Below are positions 1 through 4,720 of a stretch of DNA of 5,846 nt, piece after piece; the stretch's first letter is position 1, and each line of letters opens with the position of its first letter. Below the pieces are notes generated by a model that worked only from the letters and a program-made list of their open reading frames with translations, had not been told where the DNA came from and searched no databases. This DNA comes from Colimorpha_A sp964630635 (GTDB lineage: Bacteria; Bacillota; Clostridia; Oscillospirales; CAG-272), in contig CAZVVM010000104.1 in assembly GCA_964630635.1 (NCBI GenBank), forward strand, positions 1 to 5,846, given 5' to 3'. Made by a program: the position numbers and the translations under genes.

Positions 1-223
1 ACCGTTTATCATTTTTAGGGGATTTTTTGACTGCACTTTTCTTGACAATTCCAGTCCTCGACGGTCCGCTTGCTCCCGCGCTAAATCTATTCGTAACATT
101 ATAAGTTTTCGCAACGTTAATTGTAGGGCGGGGCTTGCTCGGACCCCCCAAAAACTCGACAAGCTCGTTTTCGGGGAACCCCACGCGCTCCCGCCGAAAG
201 TAGTGGAGTAATGCGTAATAGGT
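1..223. other. Non-coding stretch left of the DUF2752 gene
   Basis: I see no credible gene here. The first 60 bases can be read on the minus strand as a short Lys/Ser-rich peptide that runs off the left edge, but it has no recognisable start or family. A TTGACA at 42-47 has no -10 box at a proper distance. The right half holds the nested GC-rich inverted repeat listed separately. The octamer GCTTGCTC occurs twice, near 68-75 and 133-140, which hints at repeat-derived sequence. No clear intrinsic terminator follows the minus-strand DUF2752 gene. Confidence 0.5.
127..195. repeat. Nested GC-rich inverted repeat, possible intergenic repeat element
   Basis: Outer arms GGCGGG (127-132) and CCCGCC (190-195) enclose an inner stem. 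That stem pairs a C-run plus AAAAC (about 143-155) with GTTTT plus GGGG (about 167-175), with one A/C mismatch. The GC-rich, nested layout next to a gene end resembles the short palindromic repeats dispersed in Clostridia chromosomes. It could also act as a weak transcription barrier below the DUF2752 gene, but no clean U-tract follows on either strand. Only one copy lies in the window, so repeat status is an inference. Confidence 0.35.
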
Positions 224-556
224 TTATAACAATCTTTGTAGGTATAAAACATAATTGATCATAACGACCGTCAAAGAGTAAACCATAAATGGCTTTTTTC
301 TTATCAAGCCAAAGATAGTGCTGAAGAATACTGTGAGCAAAGGCAGCCCCATCGGATTGTAATGAAAATAACCGCCTAAATTAAGCTTAACAAGTGATAT
401 CAAAGCACGCGTCGTTCCGCAGGCGGGGCAGGGAAAACCGGTCAATCTGTATATCGGGCAACCGATATCAAGAATTATAAACAAACAAATAGCAAAGCAC
501 ATTATTACCGAAGGAATAATGTGCTTTTTTGCCGTTAATGATATTTGTGTGCTCAA
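224..556 (-). CDS. DUF2752 family membrane protein
   Basis: A 110-residue small membrane protein. Its core, G-C-P-I-Y-R-L-T-G at 32-40 followed by C-P-A-C-G-T-T-R at 43-50, is the DUF2752 signature; the family has no established biochemical function. A hydrophobic segment at about 13-31 precedes the Cys motif, and two more (about 70-85 and 90-106) follow a conserved-looking Y-F-H-Y-N-P stretch (63-68). C33, C43 and C46 could form disulfides or bind a metal, which is inference. The start is TTG at 556, overlapping the upstream gene's TGA by three bases and suggesting translational coupling; no close Shine-Dalgarno is seen. The alternative ATG at 502 (residue 19) lacks a ribosome site and sits inside a strong hairpin, so I prefer TTG. 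Confidence 0.82.
   Translation of the reverse strand: MSTQISLTAKKHIIPSVIMCFAICLFIILDIGCPIYRLTGFPCPACGTTRALISLVKLNLGGYFHYNPMGLPLLTVFFSTIFGLIRKKPFMVYSLTVVMINYVLYLQRLL
494..530. terminator. Strong hairpin with U-tract on plus strand, inside the DUF2752 5' coding region
   Basis: Perfect 13-base arms, AAAGCACATTATT (494-506) and AATAATGTGCTTT (515-527), flank an 8-base loop. On the plus strand six T residues (525-530) end the structure, which makes it a textbook intrinsic terminator for plus-strand transcripts, although no plus gene lies upstream. On the minus strand the loop contains C-UUCG-G, an unusually stable tetraloop, and the following U-tract is interrupted (TTTGCTATTTG). There it could be an attenuator or RNA-stability element between the TM2 and DUF2752 genes. 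It encodes about residues 10-21 of the DUF2752 protein. Confidence 0.6.
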
Positions 557-888
557 ATCAGCGTCATTACCTGATTGAAATTGAGTTCCTTAGCTCTCTT
601 CTGGATAGAAAACCAGTCGATTATCGTAAGGATGCCGCAAAGTCCTCCCGTGAGAAGTTTAAGCACGCCCATACTGGTGTCCTTTACCATGAAACGGTCT
701 ACGCCCCAACCGCCGAGGAAGAGAGAAACGAGAAGGATAGTAGTAGGATCCTTAAACTCAACGCTTGAAAGGAGAGCAAATTTCGATTCGTCCGTTGCCA
801 TAAGCTTTTCTTTGAGGTAAACGATCTTCTCCGCGGGGAAATACTTTTGATTTGACATAATATACATGTCGACCTTTTGCTGTTCCAT
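553..888 (-). CDS. TM2 domain-containing membrane protein
   Basis: A 111-residue protein. Residues 1-46 are polar and probably cytoplasmic. A TM2 domain follows: helix one at about 48-63 (ending L-G-G-W-G-V), the connecting D64-R65-F66 motif typical of TM2 loops, and helix two at about 72-93 ending in I-I-D-W-F. A basic tail (96-100) leads to the C-terminus. TM2 proteins are small two-helix membrane proteins of mostly unknown role. I chose ATG at 888 because CAGGAGCT (893-900) sits just upstream; a longer reading from GTG at 921 would begin inside the operator palindrome and has no ribosome site. It is the first gene of a two-gene unit with the DUF2752 protein and is transcribed from a consensus promoter at 942-970. 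Confidence 0.85.
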   Translation of the reverse strand: MEQQKVDMYIMSNQKYFPAEKIVYLKEKLMATDESKFALLSSVEFKDPTTILLVSLFLGGWGVDRFMVKDTSMGVLKLLTGGLCGILTIIDWFSIQKRAKELNFNQVMTLI

Positions 889-941
889 AATTAGCTCCTG
901 AAATTTTATTTTGACATTCACTAAATGTCAATTATGGAACC

Positions 942-970
942 ATTATAAGATATAATTTAAAAAATGTCAA
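942..970 (-). promoter_or_regulatory. Consensus sigma-A promoter for the TM2-DUF2752 unit
   Basis: Read on the minus strand, TTGACA (970-965) and TATAAT (947-942) match the housekeeping consensus at all 12 positions with a 17-base spacer. Transcription should begin near 935, giving a leader of about 47 bases that contains the palindromic operator and then the ribosome site at 893-900. The -35 hexamer is itself part of an operator half-site, so a bound repressor would directly block RNA polymerase. Confidence 0.85.
951..956 (+). promoter_or_regulatory. -10 box of the XRE gene promoter
   Basis: A TATAAT hexamer reads toward the XRE gene. The matching -35 position (about 928-933) is poor and overlaps an operator half-site. 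Transcription would start near 963, inside another half-site, giving a leader of about 36 bases to the GTG start at 999. It overlaps the spacer of the opposing TM2 promoter, so the two promoters probably compete. The weak -35 makes this call tentative. Confidence 0.5.
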
Positions 971-986
971 GCACTGAATGTCAAAA

Positions 987-992
987 AAGGTG
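987..992 (+). promoter_or_regulatory. Ribosome binding site selecting GTG start of XRE gene
   Basis: AAGGTG is followed by six bases and then GTG at 999-1001, in frame with the repressor. The upstream in-frame ATG at 978 has no purine-rich site before it and lies inside an operator half-site, which favours the GTG. Confidence 0.6.
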
Positions 993-998
993 AAAAAA

Positions 999-1241
999 GT
1001 GTTTATTAACAAAAATTTTGATGGAAAAAATAACATTTGCGGTAAAAATATTGCTAAATTCAGAATGGAAATGAAAATTTCTCAAAGAGTTCTTGCAGAA
1101 AAATTACAGATAAGCGGGCTTAACGTCGACAAAAATGCTGTCCAAAGAATGGAATCAGGTCAAAGATTTATTACGGATATTGAATTGCTCCATCTTTGCG
1201 AAGTGTTAAACAAAACATTAAATGAGTTATACGGTAAATAA
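999..1241 (+). CDS. XRE-family helix-turn-helix transcriptional regulator
   Basis: An 80-residue, single-domain DNA-binding protein. After a short basic N-terminus, I-C-G-K-N-I-A-K-F-R (13-22) forms the first helix. The helix-turn-helix spans about 27-58, with the S28-Q29 and L32-A33 hallmarks and a recognition helix K-N-A-V-Q-R-M-E-S-G (45-54). The tail, T-D-I-E-L to L-N-E-L, is the usual fifth-helix region. It lacks a sensor or oligomerisation domain, so it probably acts as a dimeric repressor. The start is GTG at 999 (see the ribosome site); ATG at 978 would add seven residues. The gene diverges from the TM2 unit across the operator array. It is distinctly AT-rich and rich in AAA/AAT codons compared with genes to the right, hinting at separate ancestry. 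Fold assignment is firm; its targets are inferred. Confidence 0.88.
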   Translation: MFINKNFDGKNNICGKNIAKFRMEMKISQRVLAEKLQISGLNVDKNAVQRMESGQRFITDIELLHLCEVLNKTLNELYGK

Positions 1242-1275
1242 AAACAGCGTCGGCAATCAGCCAACGCTGTTTTTT
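1241..1275. terminator. Bidirectional intrinsic terminator between convergent genes
   Basis: A ten-base stem, AAAACAGCGT (1241-1250) with ACGCTGTTTT (1264-1273), continues after one mismatch as GGC/GCC around the loop AATCA. Six T residues (1270-1275) follow on the plus strand, and TTTTTATTT follows on the minus strand. It begins at the last base of the XRE stop codon and ends two bases before the stop of the convergent minus-strand gene, so it serves both transcripts. Confidence 0.9.
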
Positions 1276-1276
1276 A

Positions 1277-1753
1277 TCACAACCCAGACAAAAACAGAGT
1301 CGCGAGTATGAGCAGAGCATCGACGGGAATTTCTCCGTCGCGGTCCTTGTCGGTGAATATGAGGAACGCAAGCCCGAGGAGGAGCAGATCGTCGCTTCCG
1401 AGCTTGCTCAAATCTATAAGCGGCTTGCCGCCGTCGTTGAGCGCGGTAGGAGACGTGTCGGACATCTGCCCGTTTTCGTATCTCTCGCCCTCACCGTTCT
1501 GACCGAGTATTCCAAAGGGCGGCTCGGTCTTATCTATTATCCCGTCGCTCGGCTCTCTGTAATTTTCTTCGTTATATTGCGGACGGCGCGGAGTTATGTC
1601 GCGTCCGAATGCAGTGCCTCGGCCGCTCTGACGGGTAAGAGCCGCTCTGACTGGTGTTTCATCGGACGGCGGCTTCATCGTCAGGGCAGTGCCGCCGTAA
1701 TCGGGCGGAAGGGGAGCATCGGTTGTTCTCTTTGAGTAGCTTCGTGTATACAT
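1277..1753 (-). CDS. Hypothetical protein: disordered N-terminus, acidic/hydrophobic C-terminus
   Basis: A 158-residue protein without a family I can name. Residues 1-110 are rich in Pro, Gly, Arg, Asp and Thr and look disordered. The C-terminus is quite different: S-D-D-L-L-L-L-G-L-A-F-L-I-F (120-133), an acidic D-K-D-R-D-G-E turn (135-141), and a second hydrophobic run ending the protein (144-158). The acidic turn resembles the first half of an EF-hand loop, but position 12 is Ala, so calcium binding is doubtful. The hydrophobic runs are short for membrane helices and could instead be amphipathic or self-associating. The start is ATG at 1753, with GAGGG just upstream. It is last of three minus-strand genes, 14 bases after the previous stop. 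I recall acidic-Leu-rich tails of this kind in small hypothetical proteins of gut Clostridia, but this is not verified. Confidence 0.7.
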   Translation of the reverse strand: MYTRSYSKRTTDAPLPPDYGGTALTMKPPSDETPVRAALTRQSGRGTAFGRDITPRRPQYNEENYREPSDGIIDKTEPPFGILGQNGEGERYENGQMSDTSPTALNDGGKPLIDLSKLGSDDLLLLGLAFLIFTDKDRDGEIPVDALLILATLFLSGL

Positions 1754-1767
1754 TTTATCCCTCGCTT

Positions 1768-2079
1768 TCAGAGGTTGCCGAGCATTTTGCTCAAATCGGT
1801 CAGCTTCATCATTTTAAGCATTTTTATCATACTGTCGGCACTTTTACGCCTTTCGGGCGATAGGTACGGTCGGATCGCGGAAATGAGCGCGATGCGCTCC
1901 TCGTTGCCCTTCGTGAGTAAGCTTGCTTTTACTTCGGGCTCCTTTTTGGGCGGATCCTCGGGAGGAGGCGACTGCTTGTCGCTCCCGCCCGTCAGACCCT
2001 GCGCGACGCTCATAAGCTTTGACATCGTCTCGGGATCCGACATAACGCTTTTCAGCATTTCGGAAATGTTATCTTCCAT
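1768..2079 (-). CDS. Small hypothetical protein with Pro-rich linker
   Basis: A 103-residue protein of unrecognised family. An N-terminal helical segment (1-30, with D-P-E-T-M-S-K-L-M) is joined by a Pro/Lys/Glu-rich linker (37-50) to a C-terminal helical domain (60-103). That domain contains I-S-A-I-R-P-Y-L-S-P-E-R-R (66-78) followed by Met/Leu/Lys-rich helices. There is no signal peptide, membrane helix or catalytic motif, so it is probably cytoplasmic and may be a protein-interaction module. AAAGGAGA shortly before ATG 2079 is a strong ribosome site. It is the middle gene of a three-gene operon, 13 bases after the upstream stop. Translation is probably efficient, but no function can be read from the sequence. 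Confidence 0.75.
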   Translation of the reverse strand: MEDNISEMLKSVMSDPETMSKLMSVAQGLTGGSDKQSPPPEDPPKKEPEVKASLLTKGNEERIALISAIRPYLSPERRKSADSMIKMLKMMKLTDLSKMLGNL

Positions 2080-2092
2080 ACTGTCTCCTTTC

Positions 2093-2335
2093 TTAAAGCC
2101 CGAGCGTCTTCTTCAGCTCTTCGGCTTTTTCGGGGGAGACCTTTGATAAAAAGGCCTGCATTTCGCTCTTCGACATCGTGCCTATCTTCCGCTTGATAAA
2201 GCCGGCGTTATTCTGCGCCATACGTTTTTGCGAAGGAGAGGCACCCAGTGCCTCCGCTATCTGTCCGATCGCTTTTTTCAGCTCTGCGTCGTTCATCGCG
2301 GCTATTTTGTTTATCATATCTTGGCTGATTTCCAT
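2093..2335 (-). CDS. Small helical hypothetical protein, first of operon
   Basis: An 80-residue, charged, all-helical-looking protein. Residues 3-30 (I-S-Q-D-M-I-N-K-I-A onward) and 55-80 (S-K-S-E-M-Q to L-K-K-T-L-G-L) frame a basic centre (36-52). It has no membrane segment, Cys, or known active-site motif. A related-looking pattern of short Met/Leu/Lys helices occurs in the next gene, so the two may share a structural theme. AAGGAAGG lies a few bases before ATG 2335. It diverges from the phosphodiesterase gene over an 84-base gap. No convincing minus-strand promoter was found in that gap, so how the operon is started is open. The family was not recognised. Confidence 0.75.
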   Translation of the reverse strand: MEISQDMINKIAAMNDAELKKAIGQIAEALGASPSQKRMAQNNAGFIKRKIGTMSKSEMQAFLSKVSPEKAEELKKTLGL

Positions 2336-2385
2336 ATCGTACCTTCCTTTATTTACAAAAAACTGTGGTAATCACTTTCATTCTA

Positions 2386-2394
2386 TGCTATAAT
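2386..2394 (+). promoter_or_regulatory. Extended -10 promoter for the phosphodiesterase gene
   Basis: TGCTATAAT is a TGn-extended -10 element with a perfect TATAAT. The -35 region is weak (TGTGGT/TGGTAA near 2364-2371), as is common with extended -10 promoters. Transcription should start near 2401. GGAGGG at 2411-2416 then precedes ATG 2420. Confidence 0.7.
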
Positions 2395-2419
2395 CAAGTT
2401 AGCGTTACTTGGAGGGCTT

Positions 2420-2908
2420 ATGAAGATACTGGTTTTTTCGGACAGTCACGGTAAATACGAGCGAATGGCAGACGTTTTTTCGCGCGACAGATACGACGTC
2501 GTGCTTTTTCTCGGTGACGGCATAACGGACTTCGACCGTTTGCAAAAGGAGAATATGACGAGCACGAGAATGATCGCGGTCAAGGGCAACTGCGACTTTT
2601 TTGACGGCACGCCCGAGGAAAGGATAATTGACCTCGACGGCTTCCGCGTTCTTATGCTCCACGGGCATAAAAAGAACGTAAAGAACGGCACGTCGGCTCT
2701 CGAATATTACGCGAGAGAGAATAATATCGACCTCGTTCTCTACGGTCACACGCACAGCCGCGATATAAGGCGTATCGACGGCGAAAAGCCGTTTTATATC
2801 TTCAATCCGGGGAGCATAGGTGCATCGTCTTACCTTAATCCGTCATTCGGATATATCGAAACGGTAAACGGGCAGATCGTTCTGAATATCGCAGAGTATG
2901 GGAGTTAA
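2420..2908 (+). CDS. YfcE/MJ0936-family metallophosphoesterase
   Basis: A 162-residue phosphodiesterase of the calcineurin-like superfamily; family members hydrolyse phosphodiester substrates such as bis-pNPP with a two-metal (often Mn) centre, but the natural substrate is generally unknown. All metal motifs are visible in order: D8-x-H10, G32-D33, G56-N57-C58-D59, H81-G82-H83 and G109-H110-T111-H112. A late N-P-G-S is also typical. Length and compactness match the family, with no signal peptide, so it is cytoplasmic. Bacillus YsnB and E. coli YfcE are comparable members, so yfcE-like is appropriate, but orthology is not proven. It has a strong ribosome site (GGAGGG). Its stop TAA lies directly before the next gene's start, so the two are probably co-transcribed. 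Confidence 0.92.
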   Translation: MKILVFSDSHGKYERMADVFSRDRYDVVLFLGDGITDFDRLQKENMTSTRMIAVKGNCDFFDGTPEERIIDLDGFRVLMLHGHKKNVKNGTSALEYYARENNIDLVLYGHTHSRDIRRIDGEKPFYIFNPGSIGASSYLNPSFGYIETVNGQIVLNIAEYGS

Positions 2909-2909
2909 T

Positions 2910-3410
2910 ATGAAATACACAAGCATCAGTAAAAATAAATACGCTGCGATGTTCGCAACGCTTTTCGGCACTTTGACCGTAGTATTTATTGTTGTTTCAA
3001 CACTCGACCTCTTCTTCAGAGGAATATTTGAGGTTCTTGCGCTCGCCTGCGCCGTGACCGTCATACAGATAGTCCAAAGATACCTTATGTCGTACTACGA
3101 GTACATTCTCGACCCTTCGGACGAGCTTACGACCTATAACCGTCTTACGGTGATACAGGTCGTCGGCAAACGAAAGACCTCGCTCTTTACTATTCCGCTT
3201 TCGAATCTGACCGACGTTATTCCCTACAAGAAGATGAAAACGGTCGAGAAGGAATACGGCAAGATAGGCAAAAAAATGTCGTTTTGCCCCGATATGTTTC
3301 CGAAGGAAAGCTGTCTTCTCATATTCGAAGACGGCGACGAGCTTATCATTCTCCGTTTGCAGTGCGATGTGAGATTTATGTTTGCGCTCGAAGAACGCAA
3401 GGGATTTTGA
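2910..3410 (+). CDS. Two-helix membrane protein with cytoplasmic-type C-terminal domain
   Basis: A 166-residue protein. Two membrane segments (about 12-31 and 35-57) are separated by a tight turn, F-F-R-G-I-F. A soluble domain of about 105 residues follows, beginning Y-Y-E-Y-I-L-D and carrying beta-rich stretches: R-L-T-V-I-Q-V-V-G-K-R-K-T, then L-F-T-I-P-L-S-N-L-T-D-V, and later C-L-L-I-F-E-D-G-D-E-L-I-I-L. Two N-terminal helices followed by such strands recall bacterial PH-like (bPH) membrane proteins, but I cannot confirm that family. ATG 2910 is chosen because GGGAG (2900-2904) precedes it; an in-frame ATG at 2898 overlaps the upstream gene and lacks a site. It lies one base after the phosphodiesterase stop, so the two are probably translated together. 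Function is unknown. Confidence 0.75.
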   Translation: MKYTSISKNKYAAMFATLFGTLTVVFIVVSTLDLFFRGIFEVLALACAVTVIQIVQRYLMSYYEYILDPSDELTTYNRLTVIQVVGKRKTSLFTIPLSNLTDVIPYKKMKTVEKEYGKIGKKMSFCPDMFPKESCLLIFEDGDELIILRLQCDVRFMFALEERKGF

Positions 3411-3439
3411 AAATAAAGTCGGATTTTGCAAGAAAGGTA

Positions 3440-3469
3440 TTGTAAAACCGCTTTATATTATGATATAAT
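3440..3469 (+). promoter_or_regulatory. Promoter for the dCMP deaminase-tsaD gene run
   Basis: TGATATAAT (3461-3469) is an extended -10 with perfect TATAAT. TTGTAA (3440-3445) fits a -35 at four of six positions with an 18-base spacer. Transcription should start near 3476. GGAGG (3492-3496) then precedes ATG 3502. No intrinsic terminator separates this promoter from the membrane-protein gene upstream, so read-through is possible. Confidence 0.72.
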
Positions 3470-3501
3470 ATAAGATACGAAAATTTTGCTCGGAGGATAT
3501 T

Positions 3502-3990
3502 ATGGAGAGAGTTTCCAAAATAAACTATTACCTCGACATCGCGCAGACAGTTGCAAAGCGAAGCACCTGCCTTCGCAAGCACTACGGAGCTATAATCGTC
3601 AAGAACGACTGTATAGTTTCGACGGGCTATAACGGCTCGCCGAGAGGCAGAAAAAACTGCTCCGATATTCAGTTCTGTATGCGTGATAAGCTCAATATCC
3701 CGAGAGGCGAAAGATATGAGATGTGCCGTTCGATACACGCAGAGGCGAACGCGATAATCTCCGCGTCGCGCGAGGAAATGATCGGATCAACACTCTATAT
3801 GGCTTGTATCGACGCAAAGACGGGCGAGCTTGCCTCGGGAACGTCGAGCTGTGCAATGTGCAAGCGCCAGGTAATAAACGCGGGCATCGAAAAGGTCGTA
3901 ATCCGAGACACGCTTGATACATACCGCATTATCGACGTTGCGGATTGGATAACCGACGACGACAGCTTGACGGGACAGTTCGGATATTAA
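3502..3990 (+). CDS. dCMP deaminase (ComEB-like cytidine/deoxycytidylate deaminase)
   Basis: A 162-residue zinc enzyme expected to deaminate dCMP to dUMP, feeding thymidylate synthesis in the cytosol. The catalytic H79-A-E81-A-N-A-I motif and C117-A-M-C120 supply the zinc ligands and the catalytic Glu. The dCMP-type N-terminus is clear: G-A-I-I-V (29-33), G-Y-N-G-S-P-R-G (42-49), and a Cys-bearing insertion (C53, C59, C75 with R-D-K-L-N-I-P-R-G) that in relatives helps form a second metal site. The usual P-C-x-x-C reads S-C-A-M-C, so the conserved Pro before C117 is replaced by Ser. Length is typical of the ComEB group. A strong GGAGG site precedes ATG. It opens a gene run continuing to tsaD. 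The name comEB fits by homology, but a competence role is not implied. Confidence 0.92.
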   Translation: MERVSKINYYLDIAQTVAKRSTCLRKHYGAIIVKNDCIVSTGYNGSPRGRKNCSDIQFCMRDKLNIPRGERYEMCRSIHAEANAIISASREEMIGSTLYMACIDAKTGELASGTSSCAMCKRQVINAGIEKVVIRDTLDTYRIIDVADWITDDDSLTGQFGY

Positions 3991-4000
3991 GGAGAGCGCT

Positions 4001-4720
4001 TTGGGTAAAGAGAAAAATACGCTGAAAAAGATGGCTGAAAAACAAGCCAGGGCAGACAGAAGAAGACGGGAGAAAAACACCGTCATTTTCGTCGTTTGCG
4101 GACTTATGCTTTTCTTTGCCGTTATAGCGATATTTCCGACCATAAGAGACGAGCGCACCTTTATATACGATGAGGGCGCGTATATAGATCCGTCAAACGG
4201 CAAAACGTACTGCCCTGCCGATATGTCGGCGTATCTGATAAAGACGGAGTTTTATGAGGATAACCTTTACGGCACGATGAAGGGCGATAAGGTCTATACT
4301 ATCCCGGGCGTAAAGGGAAAGAGCTGGCTCGTTCGATGCTTGGCAGAGGATCTTTACCAGCTTTATTATGAAGAAAACGTACTTCTTCCGAACATTTCGG
4401 AATTTGAGCCGAATGTGATGTATCTTTTCGTTGACGCACCCGTCATCTTTTACCGCGAGGAAATAAAGGACGAGACCGAGCTTGATAATATCGTCTCCAT
4501 TCTGATGAACGGTGAAAAAACGGAAGATCCGGGAGAATTTGACGAGGCATATTCGATCCGCTTCGTTTCGGAAAAATACGGTCATATGTATTTCTGCTTT
4601 GAGTACGTTATAACCGAAAGCGGAAGCTATTTCTACGATCACCTGTCGTTTTCGTATATCAAGGCAAACGGTATTCTCGACGGATACGTTGAGTCCTTGA
4701 AGGAGCAGAGCGGTGAGTGA
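4001..4720 (+). CDS. Single-pass membrane protein with extracytoplasmic domain, unknown function
   Basis: A 239-residue protein. The N-terminus (1-26) is strongly basic (K-K-M-A-E-K-Q-A-R-A-D-R-R-R-R-E-K). One membrane helix (about 27-45) follows, then an acidic, Tyr-rich domain (46-239) that positive-inside topology places outside the cell. There is no lipobox or clear signal-peptidase site, so it probably remains anchored. The outer domain has Cys at 71, 113 and 199 and no catalytic motif I recognise. The start is TTG at 4001, with GGAGAG at 3991-3996 immediately after the deaminase stop; the next in-frame ATG (residue 11) has no ribosome site. Its last 8 bases overlap the start of rimI. 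Operon position suggests co-expression with housekeeping genes but does not reveal a function. Confidence 0.75.
   Translation: MGKEKNTLKKMAEKQARADRRRREKNTVIFVVCGLMLFFAVIAIFPTIRDERTFIYDEGAYIDPSNGKTYCPADMSAYLIKTEFYEDNLYGTMKGDKVYTIPGVKGKSWLVRCLAEDLYQLYYEENVLLPNISEFEPNVMYLFVDAPVIFYREEIKDETELDNIVSILMNGEKTEDPGEFDEAYSIRFVSEKYGHMYFCFEYVITESGSYFYDHLSFSYIKANGILDGYVESLKEQSGE

Larger units (their letters stand above)
911..984. promoter_or_regulatory. Operator array: four AATGTCAA/TTGACATT half-sites
   Basis: Four perfect copies of one octamer lie within 74 bases. TTGACATT (911-918) and AATGTCAA (924-931) form a palindrome around the 5-base centre CACTA. AATGTCAA recurs as direct copies at 963-970 and 977-984. 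The 13-base string around the second copy (919-931) matches 972-984 at all but one base. The sites cover the -35 box and the start region of the minus promoter, and flank the -10 box of the plus promoter. The natural candidate binder is the adjacent XRE protein, implying control of the TM2 unit and autoregulation; the binding itself is inferred. Confidence 0.65.

Noticed and set aside
42..47. TTGACA as a plus-strand -35 box
   Set aside because: No TATAAT-like hexamer lies 16-19 bases downstream and no plus gene follows.
529..820. Plus-strand reading frames opposite the TM2 gene
   Set aside because: They are antisense to a well-supported TM2 domain gene, have no ribosome site and no recognisable family.
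889..921. Longer TM2 protein starting at GTG 921
   Set aside because: It would start inside the operator palindrome without a ribosome site, while ATG 888 has a strong AGGAG.
911..984. CRISPR-like repeat array
   Set aside because: The repeated unit is only 8 bases with unequal spacing and mixed orientation, which fits operator sites and not CRISPR repeats.
888..1241. Toxin-antitoxin system (XRE antitoxin with membrane toxin)
   Set aside because: XRE antitoxins usually lie in the same operon as their toxin; here the genes are divergent, and neither TM2 nor DUF2752 is an established toxin family. It remains only a speculation.
1308..2146. Plus-strand Ser/Leu-rich reading frames opposite the three-gene minus operon
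   Set aside because: The minus-strand genes have good ribosome sites and regular spacing; the plus frames have neither and are low-complexity antisense readings.
2336..2419. Minus-strand promoter for the three-gene operon
   Set aside because: TAGAAT and TTGATT hexamers exist on the minus strand, but none pair at acceptable spacing with a reasonable partner box.
3692..3922. Arg/Pro-rich reading frames on both strands within the dCMP deaminase gene
   Set aside because: They are shadow frames of a clear deaminase gene, with biased composition typical of out-of-frame reading.
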